A stretch of 11,300 bases of DNA. It comes from CAZKUN01 sp964555935. GTDB taxonomy: Bacteria; Armatimonadota; Zipacnadia; Zipacnadales; VGFC01. The position numbers were made by a program, and so were the translations under genes. Location: NCBI GenBank assembly GCA_964555935.1, contig CAZKUN010000283.1, positions 1 to 11,300 on the forward strand, in the 5' to 3' direction. Each line of letters begins with the position of its first letter. Positions within the stretch are counted from its first letter, which is position 1. The notes under the pieces were generated by a model. It ran no database searches and was not told where the DNA came from. It worked only from the letters and a program-made list of their open reading frames with translations. Of the stretch, positions 1-5,663 are shown piece after piece.

Positions 1-511
1 CGTCGCGGGCCTCCTCGAAACTGCCTGCAAGCAGAATGTCCGCGAGCCCCTCCGCCTTCAGCGCCTCGTCGAGCTTGTCCCGCGTGTAGTAACCGATCTC
101 CTCAAAGACCTGTCCTTTGAGGGCCGCTGTCTCCTCCTCGGTGGGTGGCGTCGCGGAACGAGCCGTGCCGCTGATGACGCTGTACATCGCCACGACCTCG
201 TCCATGGCTATCACGCACTCGCGAAGGAGCAGGAACTCCTCATCAAGCCCATGCCGCGTCGTCGCATTCCGGAAGTCGTTCAGAAGCTGCTGGTATGCAT
301 CCGACTCCTTGCAGAGACGGGCCTGGATGCGTTCCGAGACATCCTCGCCGCGTCTCTCCTGGATGAAGGCGCTCTCGACATCGCTGCGCAGCTTCAGAAT
401 CCGGCCGTGCTGCTCGCGGATGGGCTGGCGGAAGGCGGTCACGTCGGACCAAACTGGGGATACAATCGTGGCGAGAAGTCCTACCAGCGCGCAGCGGCGG
501 GCCGTTCTCAT
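1..511 (-). CDS. Secreted helical protein of unknown function (C-terminus beyond window edge)
   Basis: The minus strand is open from an ATG at 511 to the window edge, giving about 170 residues with no stop reached. The first 22 residues form a signal peptide: MRTARR, then the hydrophobic ALVGLLATIV, then a plausible cut after VWS. The mature part is charged and looks mostly helical, rich in Glu, Arg, Leu and Ala, with no motif I recognise. I chose the ATG at 511 over the in-frame ATG at 535 for two reasons. GGAGG at 518-522 lies six bases upstream of 511. The best -10 box (TATAGT, 539-544) would start the transcript near 532, leaving no leader for the upstream ATG. The function is unknown. 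It is probably a periplasmic or cell-surface protein. Confidence 0.72.
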   Translation of the reverse strand, partial: MRTARRCALVGLLATIVSPVWSDVTAFRQPIREQHGRILKLRSDVESAFIQERRGEDVSERIQARLCKESDAYQQLLNDFRNATTRHGLDEEFLLLRECVIAMDEVVAMYSVISGTARSATPPTEEETAALKGQVFEEIGYYTRDKLDEALKAEGLADILLAGSFEEARD

Positions 512-517
512 CGAGGG

Positions 518-544
518 CCTCCATTGTCCGATCATGGCACTATA
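518..544 (-). promoter_or_regulatory. Putative -10 box and Shine-Dalgarno for the left-edge gene
   Basis: Read on the minus strand, TATAGT (539-544) is a five-of-six match to the sigma-70 -10 consensus. GGAGG (518-522) sits six bases before the ATG at 511. No convincing -35 hexamer is found at 16-18 bases spacing, so the promoter is only moderately supported. The rest of 545-657 shows no gene and no clear repeat. Confidence 0.4.
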
Positions 545-657
545 TTAGGTGCAACACCGCTACTTCCCCATCTTGCACGGGGGCGGCGACCCACCCACGT
601 GGCAACTCTCTTGCGCAGCCTTGTTCGTCCCGAATCTGCATCGCAGGAGAGACCACC

Positions 658-852
658 GTGGGATCGATACCTGAAGCCCATACATACGCCGTCGGCTGGG
701 GAACGGTGGCGCTGATCAACGCGGGAATCGCGCAGGGCAAAGACCGAAGCGGGTTCCTATGGTTCATCGCCTCGCTGTTCCTCGGCCCCATCGCGACCTT
801 CATCCTGGTCGCCCTCTGTCCCAAGCAGTCGCCGCAGCCGGCTGAACAGTAA
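658..852 (+). CDS. Small membrane protein, 64 aa, function unknown
   Basis: A GTG start at 658 is preceded by AGGAGA (645-650) at seven bases spacing. The protein has a mildly hydrophobic stretch at residues 11-25 (VGWGTVALINAGIA) and a short charged turn, GKDRSG. One strong membrane helix follows at about 33-53 (FLWFIASLFLGPIATFILVAL), then a short polar tail. From memory, the pattern of basic turn, then FLWF, then a helix with an internal GP recurs in many small bacterial membrane proteins annotated only as hypothetical. I cannot assign a role. It stands alone between a divergent secreted protein and the AOR gene. It is not obviously related to the small proteins further right, because it lacks their Gly-Cys pair before the helix and their basic tail. 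Confidence 0.72.
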   Translation: MGSIPEAHTYAVGWGTVALINAGIAQGKDRSGFLWFIASLFLGPIATFILVALCPKQSPQPAEQ

Positions 853-923
853 TTGCGATAAGGGCAATCCCACCCGCAATGCAAGCAGGAATGCGTGCCG
901 ACGTTGGGGAATTGAGCACCCAT

Positions 924-945
924 CGACGGGGCTTGATCCCCGTCG
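924..945 (+). other. Perfect 8-bp GC-rich hairpin in the leader region of the AOR gene
   Basis: CGACGGGG (924-931) pairs perfectly with CCCCGTCG (938-945) around the loop CTTGAT. It lies 72 bases after the small membrane protein gene and 46 bases before the AOR start. There is no T-tract after it on either strand, so it is a poor intrinsic terminator. It could be a leader structure or a chance palindrome in GC-rich DNA. The rest of 853-991 contains a weaker ATTGCG/CGCAAT inverted repeat and no gene or convincing promoter. Confidence 0.45.
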
Positions 946-991
946 CCACGCGATGACTATGGACTCCCATTGCGGCGAAAGGGGAAGCCTG

Positions 992-2869
992 ATGGCTATC
1001 AAAGGCGTAATGCACCGGATTGCGTTCGTCGATCTCGAGACAGGCGATGTCACCTACGAGGACCCGGGCGATGAGGTCTACGAGAAGTATCTCGGCGGCT
1101 ACGGCCTGGGCGCGTACATTCTATACAACCGGCAGGCGGCCGGCGTCGACCCGCTGGGTCCAGAGGCCATGCTTGGCATTCTGACCGGCCCGCTGACAGG
1201 TACGGACGCGATTACGGGCAACCGCTTCATCGCGGTCGGCAAATCGCCTAAGACCGGCACCTGGGGCGACGCCAACTGCGGCGGCTTCTTCGGCCCGGCG
1301 CTGAAGCAGGCAGGGCTCGACGGCGTGTTCTTCACAGGCATCGCCAAAGACCCAGTCTACGCGCTCGTCGAGGACGGCAATGTCACCATCAAGCCCGCGG
1401 ACGACTACTGGGGCCTCGACACGGTCGACACGGAAGACAAGTTCCGCGCCGAGTATACCAAGAAGGCGCGCGTCGCTTGCATCGGCCCTGCCGGTGAACG
1501 AGTCAGCGCCCTTGCTTGCATCATCAACGACGGCGGCCGCGCGGCAGGACGCTCGGGCCTCGGCATGGTCATGGGCTCGAAGAAGGTCAAAGCCGTGGTC
1601 GCGGTCGGCACGGGCGACGTTGAGGTTGCGGACGCAGATGGCCTGAAAGCGGCTCGCAAGGCAGTCCTGGATGAGTATTATCAAGAGGGAAATGGCGCCT
1701 ACGAGCTGTTCAGCGGCTATGGCACTTGCGGGATCACTGCCGGCGCAATCCAGACGGGCGATGCTCCCGTGAAGAACTGGGCCGGCACGACGCATGACTT
1801 CCCCGAGCCGGAGAAGATCAGCGACGACGCCGTGATCGCCACGCAGACGCGCAAGTACGGTTGCTGGCGCTGCCCGCTGGCGTGCGGCGGCCACGTCAAG
1901 ATCGACGAGGGACCCTTCAAGGTCGAGAGCGGGCACAAACCCGAATACGAGACGCTCGCGGCATTCGGCGCGATGTGCCTGAACGACGACCTCGCCTCGA
2001 TCACCAAGGCGAACGACATCTGCAACCGCATGGGAATGGACACCATCAGCGCGGGATGCACGGTCGCGTTCGCGATCGAAGTGTATGAGAAGGGGCTCGT
2101 CACGAAGGAAGACACCGGCGGGCTCGAGCTGAACTGGGGCAACGCCGAGGCGATCGTCAAGCTGACCGAGCAACTAGGAGACGGCACGGGCTGGGGCGGC
2201 GAGGTTATGGGCCACGGCATCAAAGCCGCGGTTGCGAAGCTCGGCGATAGCGCTGACGAGGCCGCCATGCACATCGGCGGCGAAGAACTCCCCATGCACG
2301 ATCCGAGACTCAGCCCGGGCATCGGCTGCAGCTTCGTCATCGACGCCACGCCCGGTCGACACACGCAGTATGGCACGTGGCTCGAACAGGCTGAGTTCCT
2401 CCCGCCCGATCTCGACGCACCGCCGTCCGGCGACAGGTACGTCTACTCGGGCAAGGGCGAAAACGCCAAGCACATCAGCAACTTCGGCCACATCGTAAAC
2501 GCGTCGGGGCTGTGCATGTTCGGCTGCACGGTTACACCGGCACCGGCCGTGGCGGAGTTCCTGACAACAGCCATGGGCGTTGAGTTCACGATGGACACCA
2601 TTCAGGAAATCGGGGCTCGCATCGCCAACCTGCGGACGGCCTTCAACATCCGCGAGGGCGTGCGCAGCGTCGACTTCAAGCTGCCCAAGCGCGTCCTCGG
2701 ACTCCCGCCGCTGGAGACAGGCGACACCGCCGGCATCACCGTCGACAACGAGACCGAGATCCGCGACTACTGCGTCGCCATGGGCTGGGACCCAGACACC
2801 GGCGTCCCGAGCAAGGAGACGCTGGAGGCGGCCGGGCTCGATTATGTGGTCGATGACATCCACGGTTAG
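992..2869 (+). CDS. aor: Aldehyde:ferredoxin oxidoreductase family protein (tungsten enzyme)
   Basis: The 625-residue product has the length and order of the tungsten AOR family, which oxidises aldehydes to carboxylates with ferredoxin as electron acceptor in the cytoplasm. The N-terminus (MAIKG...RIAFVDLETG, then LGGYGLGAYIL) is typical. GNRFIAVGKSP and GDANCGGFFGPALK, at about residues 80-115, belong to the pterin-binding domain. CWRCPLAC gives Cys291, Cys294 and Cys298 of the 4Fe-4S site. Cys508 in GLCMF fits the fourth ligand. PEYET (Glu318, Glu320) and ELPMHDPR (His436) match conserved active-site regions. I chose the ATG at 992 over the in-frame ATG at 953, because family proteins begin with M-IKG and GGGGA lies just upstream. 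A MoaD-like gene follows 15 bases later. The aldehyde substrate cannot be told from sequence. Confidence 0.95.
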   Translation: MAIKGVMHRIAFVDLETGDVTYEDPGDEVYEKYLGGYGLGAYILYNRQAAGVDPLGPEAMLGILTGPLTGTDAITGNRFIAVGKSPKTGTWGDANCGGFFGPALKQAGLDGVFFTGIAKDPVYALVEDGNVTIKPADDYWGLDTVDTEDKFRAEYTKKARVACIGPAGERVSALACIINDGGRAAGRSGLGMVMGSKKVKAVVAVGTGDVEVADADGLKAARKAVLDEYYQEGNGAYELFSGYGTCGITAGAIQTGDAPVKNWAGTTHDFPEPEKISDDAVIATQTRKYGCWRCPLACGGHVKIDEGPFKVESGHKPEYETLAAFGAMCLNDDLASITKANDICNRMGMDTISAGCTVAFAIEVYEKGLVTKEDTGGLELNWGNAEAIVKLTEQLGDGTGWGGEVMGHGIKAAVAKLGDSADEAAMHIGGEELPMHDPRLSPGIGCSFVIDATPGRHTQYGTWLEQAEFLPPDLDAPPSGDRYVYSGKGENAKHISNFGHIVNASGLCMFGCTVTPAPAVAEFLTTAMGVEFTMDTIQEIGARIANLRTAFNIREGVRSVDFKLPKRVLGLPPLETGDTAGITVDNETEIRDYCVAMGWDPDTGVPSKETLEAAGLDYVVDDIHG

Positions 2870-2884
2870 CGCGGGTTACAGACC

Positions 2885-3160
2885 ATGCCGGTGACCGTTC
2901 GGATCCCGCCGAACATGCGTAGACTGGTCGGCGGACAAGCTGAGATCGAGGTCGAGGCCACAACCGTGATCGAGGCGCTGACGCAGGTGTCGCTAGGTCA
3001 CGCTGCGCTGAACGAGCGGTTGCTGGACGACGAGGGGGGGCTCGCCAAGGGGCTCAATATCTTCGTCAACAAGGACTCGATCAGACGCCTGGACGGGGTG
3101 AGCACTTCCGTTCAGGACGGCGACCGGATCATCGTGCTGCTCGCGATGGCTGGTGGATGA
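2885..3160 (+). CDS. MoaD/ThiS-family ubiquitin-like sulfur carrier
   Basis: This 91-residue protein ends in Ala-Gly-Gly, the Gly-Gly tail by which MoaD and ThiS are adenylated and thiocarboxylated. It has the expected beta-grasp pattern: a first strand MPVTVRIPPNM, a helix around VIEALTQV, a segment with NIFVNKDSIRRLDG, and then the end motif DGDRIIVLLAMAGG. Family members donate sulfur to molybdopterin or thiamine synthesis. Being 15 bases downstream of the AOR gene on the same strand, it very likely serves the dithiolene sulfurs of the tungstopterin cofactor; MoaD-like genes beside AOR genes are common. The Shine-Dalgarno before its ATG is weak, so translation may be coupled to AOR. No MoaE or MoeB partner is in the window. 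The exact subfamily is uncertain. Confidence 0.88.
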   Translation: MPVTVRIPPNMRRLVGGQAEIEVEATTVIEALTQVSLGHAALNERLLDDEGGLAKGLNIFVNKDSIRRLDGVSTSVQDGDRIIVLLAMAGG

Positions 3161-3187
3161 GAGAGACGCGAGCGAAGCCAGGAATGA

Positions 3188-3215
3188 AAAGGGCGGGCCA
3201 TCTGGCCCGCCCTTT
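3188..3215. terminator. Bidirectional intrinsic terminator
   Basis: A perfect 12-bp stem (AAAGGGCGGGCC pairing with GGCCCGCCCTTT) closes a four-base ATCT loop. It lies between the stops of two convergent genes, the MoaD-like gene on the left and the solute-binding protein on the right. On the plus strand the stem ends in TTT followed by a pyrimidine-rich TCTCTGTTCT. On the minus strand it is followed by TTTTCATT. It therefore suits termination in both directions. Confidence 0.9.
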
Positions 3216-3241
3216 CTCTGTTCTATGATGCGCGCGCCCGC

Positions 3242-4576
3242 TCAGATGGGGTTCTTCTCGCGGTACTTGTTGATCCGACTGGCCGCGTCCTTGCAGCCCT
3301 CAGCCGGGGTCTTGCGACCGATCCAGATGTTGTCGAGTTCCTCCTGGTAGAGCGGCGCGATCTGAGCCCAGTCGGGGACGTTCGGCGGCTCGACGGCATA
3401 CTCCAGCGCGCCAGCGAACACGCGCCGGTACTGCAGATCATCGTCAGCGGAGTATGGGCCATTGAGCACGGACAGCCGCGACGGCATCTTCTCCAGTTCA
3501 TCGGCCATGTACATCTGCGAATCGGCGCTCATCAAGAACTCCAGCACCCGCCACGCCTCGTCCGGAATCTCGGATTGCTCGCAGATCGCGTAGTTCTCCG
3601 TGCCGAGCATCGTCGCGCGCTGCTTCCGCGAGGGCAGCGGCGCGACGCCCCAGTTCAGGCCCTGGTCATCATACGCCCGCTGCAAGCCCTGCACGTCCCA
3701 CGGTCCGGTGATATGCATGCCGATGTTGCCCTGCAGGAACATGTCGAGGCCCTGGTCGTGGTCCGTTGACAGCGTCTGGGGCGTGACCTCGTGCTCCAGC
3801 AGCAGGTTTGCCGCGAACGTAACGCCCGCAATGGCCTCGGGCGTATCGAGAGTGCAGACCTTCCGGTCCTCGCTGAAGATATCGCCGCCGGCCGACCAAA
3901 TCCACGGGTACATGCGCGCGCCCCAGAAGTCGATGGTGCAACCATAGGCGTCGGTCTGACCGTCGTTGTCGGCATCTTTGGTCAGCTTCTTGGCGGCATC
4001 GAGAAACGCGTCCCAGTCCCACGGATCCTGCTCATCGGGGTGGGCTACTCCCGCGTTGTCGAACATGTCCCTGTTGTAGAAGAGAGTGTAGACCGACGTG
4101 TAGCGCGGGACGGAGTAGAGCGCGCCCTCGTAGCTGCAGAGGCTCAACATGCGCGCGTTGAAGTCGTCGGCCGACAACTCGGCGCTGGCGTCCAAGTATG
4201 GAGCCAGGTCAACCAGAGTGCCTTTGCTCGCGAGCGGTACGAAGTAGGCGCCATGCAACGAGACGAGGTCTGGCGCATCTTGCGCGGCGATGCGCGTCTG
4301 AAGCTTGGCCATGGCCTGGCCGCTGCCGGCGGCATTCTGCAGGTTGACCTTGATGTCAGGATTCGCGGTTTCGAATCGCGCGATCAGCTCCTGATTGCGC
4401 TCCTCCTCCGAGGCCTCGGTCCAGGTGAACATCTCAACCTCTACGACCTCCGCCGGCGGCTGGGACGAAGTGGTCGTCGATGTCGTGGTCGATGTGGTTT
4501 CTTCCTCAACGACAGTGCAGCCGACCAGCGCGATAGAGATCGCAACGAGCGTCAGCGCGACGGTGATGCGTTTCAA
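3242..4576 (-). CDS. ABC transporter sugar-type solute-binding lipoprotein
   Basis: The 444-residue product is a family 1 extracellular solute-binding protein (MalE/UgpB type) that would capture a sugar or similar solute for an ABC importer. The N-terminus MKRITVALTLVAISIALVGC is a lipoprotein signal with lipobox LVGC (Cys20). A Thr/Ser-rich linker follows, then VEMFTWTEASEEERNQELIARFE, the usual first strand and helix. Later landmarks are APDLVSLHG, YSVPRYTSVYTLFYNRDMF, WDWDAFLDAAKKLT, GNIGMHITGPWD and WGVAPLP. The start is a TTG at 4576, placed seven bases after AAGGAG (4584-4589). The in-frame ATG at 4648 would add 24 residues ahead of the signal peptide and lies upstream of the promoter. 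No permease or ATPase gene is adjacent, so it is an orphan here or works with a distant transporter. The ligand is unknown. Confidence 0.93.
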   Translation of the reverse strand: MKRITVALTLVAISIALVGCTVVEEETTSTTTSTTTSSQPPAEVVEVEMFTWTEASEEERNQELIARFETANPDIKVNLQNAAGSGQAMAKLQTRIAAQDAPDLVSLHGAYFVPLASKGTLVDLAPYLDASAELSADDFNARMLSLCSYEGALYSVPRYTSVYTLFYNRDMFDNAGVAHPDEQDPWDWDAFLDAAKKLTKDADNDGQTDAYGCTIDFWGARMYPWIWSAGGDIFSEDRKVCTLDTPEAIAGVTFAANLLLEHEVTPQTLSTDHDQGLDMFLQGNIGMHITGPWDVQGLQRAYDDQGLNWGVAPLPSRKQRATMLGTENYAICEQSEIPDEAWRVLEFLMSADSQMYMADELEKMPSRLSVLNGPYSADDDLQYRRVFAGALEYAVEPPNVPDWAQIAPLYQEELDNIWIGRKTPAEGCKDAASRINKYREKNPI

Positions 4577-4583
4577 TGCATTG

Positions 4584-4589
4584 CTCCTT
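4584..4589 (-). promoter_or_regulatory. Shine-Dalgarno AAGGAG that sets the TTG start
   Basis: On the minus strand AAGGAG is seven bases from the TTG at 4576, which opens the lipoprotein signal peptide. An ATG at 4581 lies only two bases from the AAGGAG. In its own frame it encodes just Met-His before a TGA that overlaps the TTG. Spacing and product both favour the TTG. Confidence 0.8.
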
Positions 4590-4621
4590 CGGTGTCGGCA
4601 CGGGCTTGATGCGTCGCGCGG

Positions 4622-4650
4622 ATTATACCACCGCCCCAACCGCAGCACAA
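4622..4650 (-). promoter_or_regulatory. Sigma-70-type promoter of the solute-binding protein gene
   Basis: Read on the minus strand, TTGTGC (4645-4650) and a perfect TATAAT (4622-4627) are separated by exactly 17 bases (4628-4644). Transcription should start near 4615, giving a leader of about 40 bases before the TTG start. The -35 box lies about 30 bases from the start of the divergent small gene, so the two transcription units share this region. Confidence 0.75.
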
Positions 4651-4660
4651 CGGGACAGAC

Positions 4661-4716
4661 GGCAGGATCGTTGCAGCGTGCATGAGGAAGACGAAAGGAG
4701 TGTCGCTGCTGTCACG
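4661..4716 (+). repeat. Direct repeat, copy 1, spanning the 5' end of small gene A
   Basis: This 56-bp segment matches 4929-4984 at 49 of 56 positions without gaps. The last 28 bases (4689-4716) are identical. It covers 21 bases upstream of the ATG at 4682 and the first 35 bases of coding sequence, including an internal AAAGGAG. Spacing between the copies is 268 bp. Confidence 0.85.
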
Positions 4717-4903
4717 GAGAGGCCGGGAGTTCTGGGGCAGGAAAGGTCCAGCCGCGAAGGCGTTCGGGTGGTTGGACGCGCTCATGTTCAGTGGCGAGGT
4801 CGGGTGCGCGATTCTGGAATGGCCGTTGCTCATCCCGATCCTGTTGGTCGTTGGCGTAGTCGGGCTCTTTGCCGCCTTGGTCAAGGGCTCGCGCAAGGCG
4901 TGA
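4682..4903 (+). CDS. Small membrane protein A (tandem Gly-Cys/one-helix family), 73 aa
   Basis: A protein of unknown function. Residues 1-40 are polar and basic (MRKTKGVSLLSRRG...). A Gly-Cys pair sits at 41-42, a membrane helix at about 43-68 (AILEWPLLIPILLVVGVVGLF), and a short basic tail, KGSRKA, at the end. Its first 12 residues match those of gene B at nine positions, and KGVSLLSR is identical. Its helix aligns with that of the frame read into the TIM-barrel gene at 14 of 32 positions, including Glu-x-Gly-Cys, a Pro eight bases into the helix motif and P-I-L. The positive-inside rule suggests an external N-terminus and a cytoplasmic tail. No good Shine-Dalgarno precedes the ATG at 4682. 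An alternative start is the GTG at 4700 (Val7), so the true N-terminus is open. Confidence 0.65.
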   Translation: MRKTKGVSLLSRRGREFWGRKGPAAKAFGWLDALMFSGEVGCAILEWPLLIPILLVVGVVGLFAALVKGSRKA

Positions 4904-4928
4904 GGCCCGGGGGTCCAGCAGCCCGATC

Positions 4929-4984
4929 GGCAAGTTCGTTGCAGCGCGCGTGGTGGAGACGAAAGGAGTGTCGCTGCTGTCACG
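4929..4984 (+). repeat. Direct repeat, copy 2, spanning the 5' end of small gene B
   Basis: This is the second copy of the 56-bp segment found at 4661-4716. Bases 4957-4984 are identical to 4689-4716. The GTG at 4950 sits exactly where gene A has its ATG, which supports that start. Similarity drops sharply just after the identical core. Confidence 0.85.
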
Positions 4985-5228
4985 ACAGACCGGCAATCAG
5001 GATGCGGAGCGCGGTGAGGGCTGGCGCGGCGTTGTTGGCTGGCTGGGGCTCGACGCGGTGTCCGAACTCCCTTTCGGCTGCATCGCGCTGTTGGGGTGGT
5101 GGGCTGTGATACCGGTGCTGCTGGCTGTCGCTTTCATCGGCGTGTTGGGATACAAGGCTGAGAAGGTGCTGGCGGAACGGGGCATCCACGGAGGGCGCCA
5201 GGAGTCCGAGCGCAAGAGAGCGAAGTGA
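4950..5228 (+). CDS. Small membrane protein B (tandem Gly-Cys/one-helix family), 92 aa
   Basis: A paralogue of small protein A, of unknown function. It begins MVETKGVSLLSRQTG, followed by a charged stretch, Gly-Cys at 43-44, and a membrane helix at about 45-69 (IALLGWWAVIPVLLAVAFIGVLGY). The tail is long and strongly basic (KAEKV...SERKRAK). Its helix differs from that of A by a one-residue insertion before the P-[IV]-L motif. The GTG at 4950 is chosen because it aligns with the start codon of A within the repeat. The frame is open further upstream to a start at 4869, but that part overlaps gene A and has no counterpart in A. The stop codon overlaps a GTGA at 5225-5228, and gene C follows at once, which suggests co-transcription. 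Confidence 0.68.
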   Translation: MVETKGVSLLSRQTGNQDAERGEGWRGVVGWLGLDAVSELPFGCIALLGWWAVIPVLLAVAFIGVLGYKAEKVLAERGIHGGRQESERKRAK

Positions 5229-5233
5229 GCCAC

Positions 5234-5467
5234 ATGGGCAAGAAGCGCCCGAGCACACCGGCCGATGACATGGACAAGGCCGCCCGGCGTGCCGCCGAAT
5301 TCGCCGGGGACGGCTGCGCCTGGGGGATCTGGGACGCTGTCGCGTTTCTGGTGATCGACCTCCTGGCCGCCTGCGTCGCCCCAATATGGCCGCGCTGGCG
5401 CGATGAAAGACGGCGGCGGAAGGACCGCGCCGCCCGGAACGGCGAGCCAGACGACCGTGGACGCTGA
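5234..5467 (+). CDS. Small membrane protein C, 77 aa, basic C-terminal tail
   Basis: It has the same layout as its neighbours with little direct sequence similarity. A polar N-terminus (MGKKRPSTPADDMDKAARRAAEF) leads to Gly-Cys at 27-28, then one hydrophobic segment at about 29-52 (WGIWDAVAFLVIDLLAACVAPIW). The tail RWRDERRRRKDRAAR is very basic. The ATG at 5234 follows the stop of gene B by five bases. An in-frame GTG at 5225 overlaps that stop and is an alternative start adding three residues. Tight spacing argues for one operon with A and B and probably translational coupling. I recognise no known family. A second Cys lies inside the hydrophobic segment. Confidence 0.6.
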   Translation: MGKKRPSTPADDMDKAARRAAEFAGDGCAWGIWDAVAFLVIDLLAACVAPIWPRWRDERRRRKDRAARNGEPDDRGR

Positions 5468-5504
5468 CCTTGCGCCACGTGCGAATTGTGCCGGAGGCGA
5501 GCCA

Positions 5505-5663
5505 ATGTCGCGTCCCGACAAGCGCGACTACGTTGCTAGCGATGACGATGCCTCTCCGGGCGCGTGCTCACGTGGGCTTGGCCGCAGCTGCGCGAGGAAA
5601 GAGAGCACCGGAGGGGGCGGGGCGCGGAGGCGGGAGGCGGTGAACGACGCCGCACTGTGGTGA
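5505..5663 (+). CDS. Possible small protein D, 52 aa, no membrane helix
   Basis: An ATG at 5505 is preceded by GGAGG (5493-5497) at seven bases spacing, one of the best ribosome sites in this region. The product starts MSRPDKRDYVASDDDASPG and is hydrophilic, with two cysteines (GACSRG and RSCARK) and a Gly/Arg-rich end. It has no membrane segment and resembles nothing I know. Its stop (5661-5663) lies just inside the open frame (from 5644) that encodes the next Gly-Cys helix, one base out of phase. One possibility is that D is the N-terminal half of that next protein, broken by a one-base indel. Another is that it is an independent small gene. Composition alone is not convincing, so confidence is low. 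Confidence 0.4.
   Translation: MSRPDKRDYVASDDDASPGACSRGLGRSCARKESTGGGGARRREAVNDAALW

Noticed and set aside
117..715. Two plus-strand ORFs (117-548 and 251-715)
   Set aside because: They lie opposite or across the start of the left-edge gene, which has a signal peptide, GGAGG and a -10 box. Their Arg/Ser-rich products look like antisense shadows.
953..991. Upstream ATG giving AOR 13 extra residues
   Set aside because: The extension has no family counterpart. The ATG at 992 begins with the typical M-IKG and has a purine-rich ribosome site.
540..1053. Minus-strand ORFs over the 64-aa gene and the AOR leader
   Set aside because: No ribosome site and unnatural composition. The plus-strand small protein has a proper ribosome site and a clear membrane helix.
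1121..2863. Long minus-strand ORFs opposite AOR (1121-2173 and 2174-2863)
   Set aside because: GC-rich coding DNA often leaves the opposite strand open. The plus strand has unmistakable AOR motifs throughout.
3153..3350. Plus-strand ORF of 65 residues after the MoaD-like gene
   Set aside because: It reads through the terminator hairpin (giving KGGPSGPPF) and into the 3' end of the convergent solute-binding protein gene.
3791..4609. Plus-strand ORF of 272 residues
   Set aside because: Antisense to the solute-binding protein, whose domain landmarks and lipobox are clear.
4661..4984. CRISPR array or transposon end
   Set aside because: Only two copies 268 bp apart, overlapping coding starts. 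There are no regular spacers, no terminal inverted repeats and no transposase gene.
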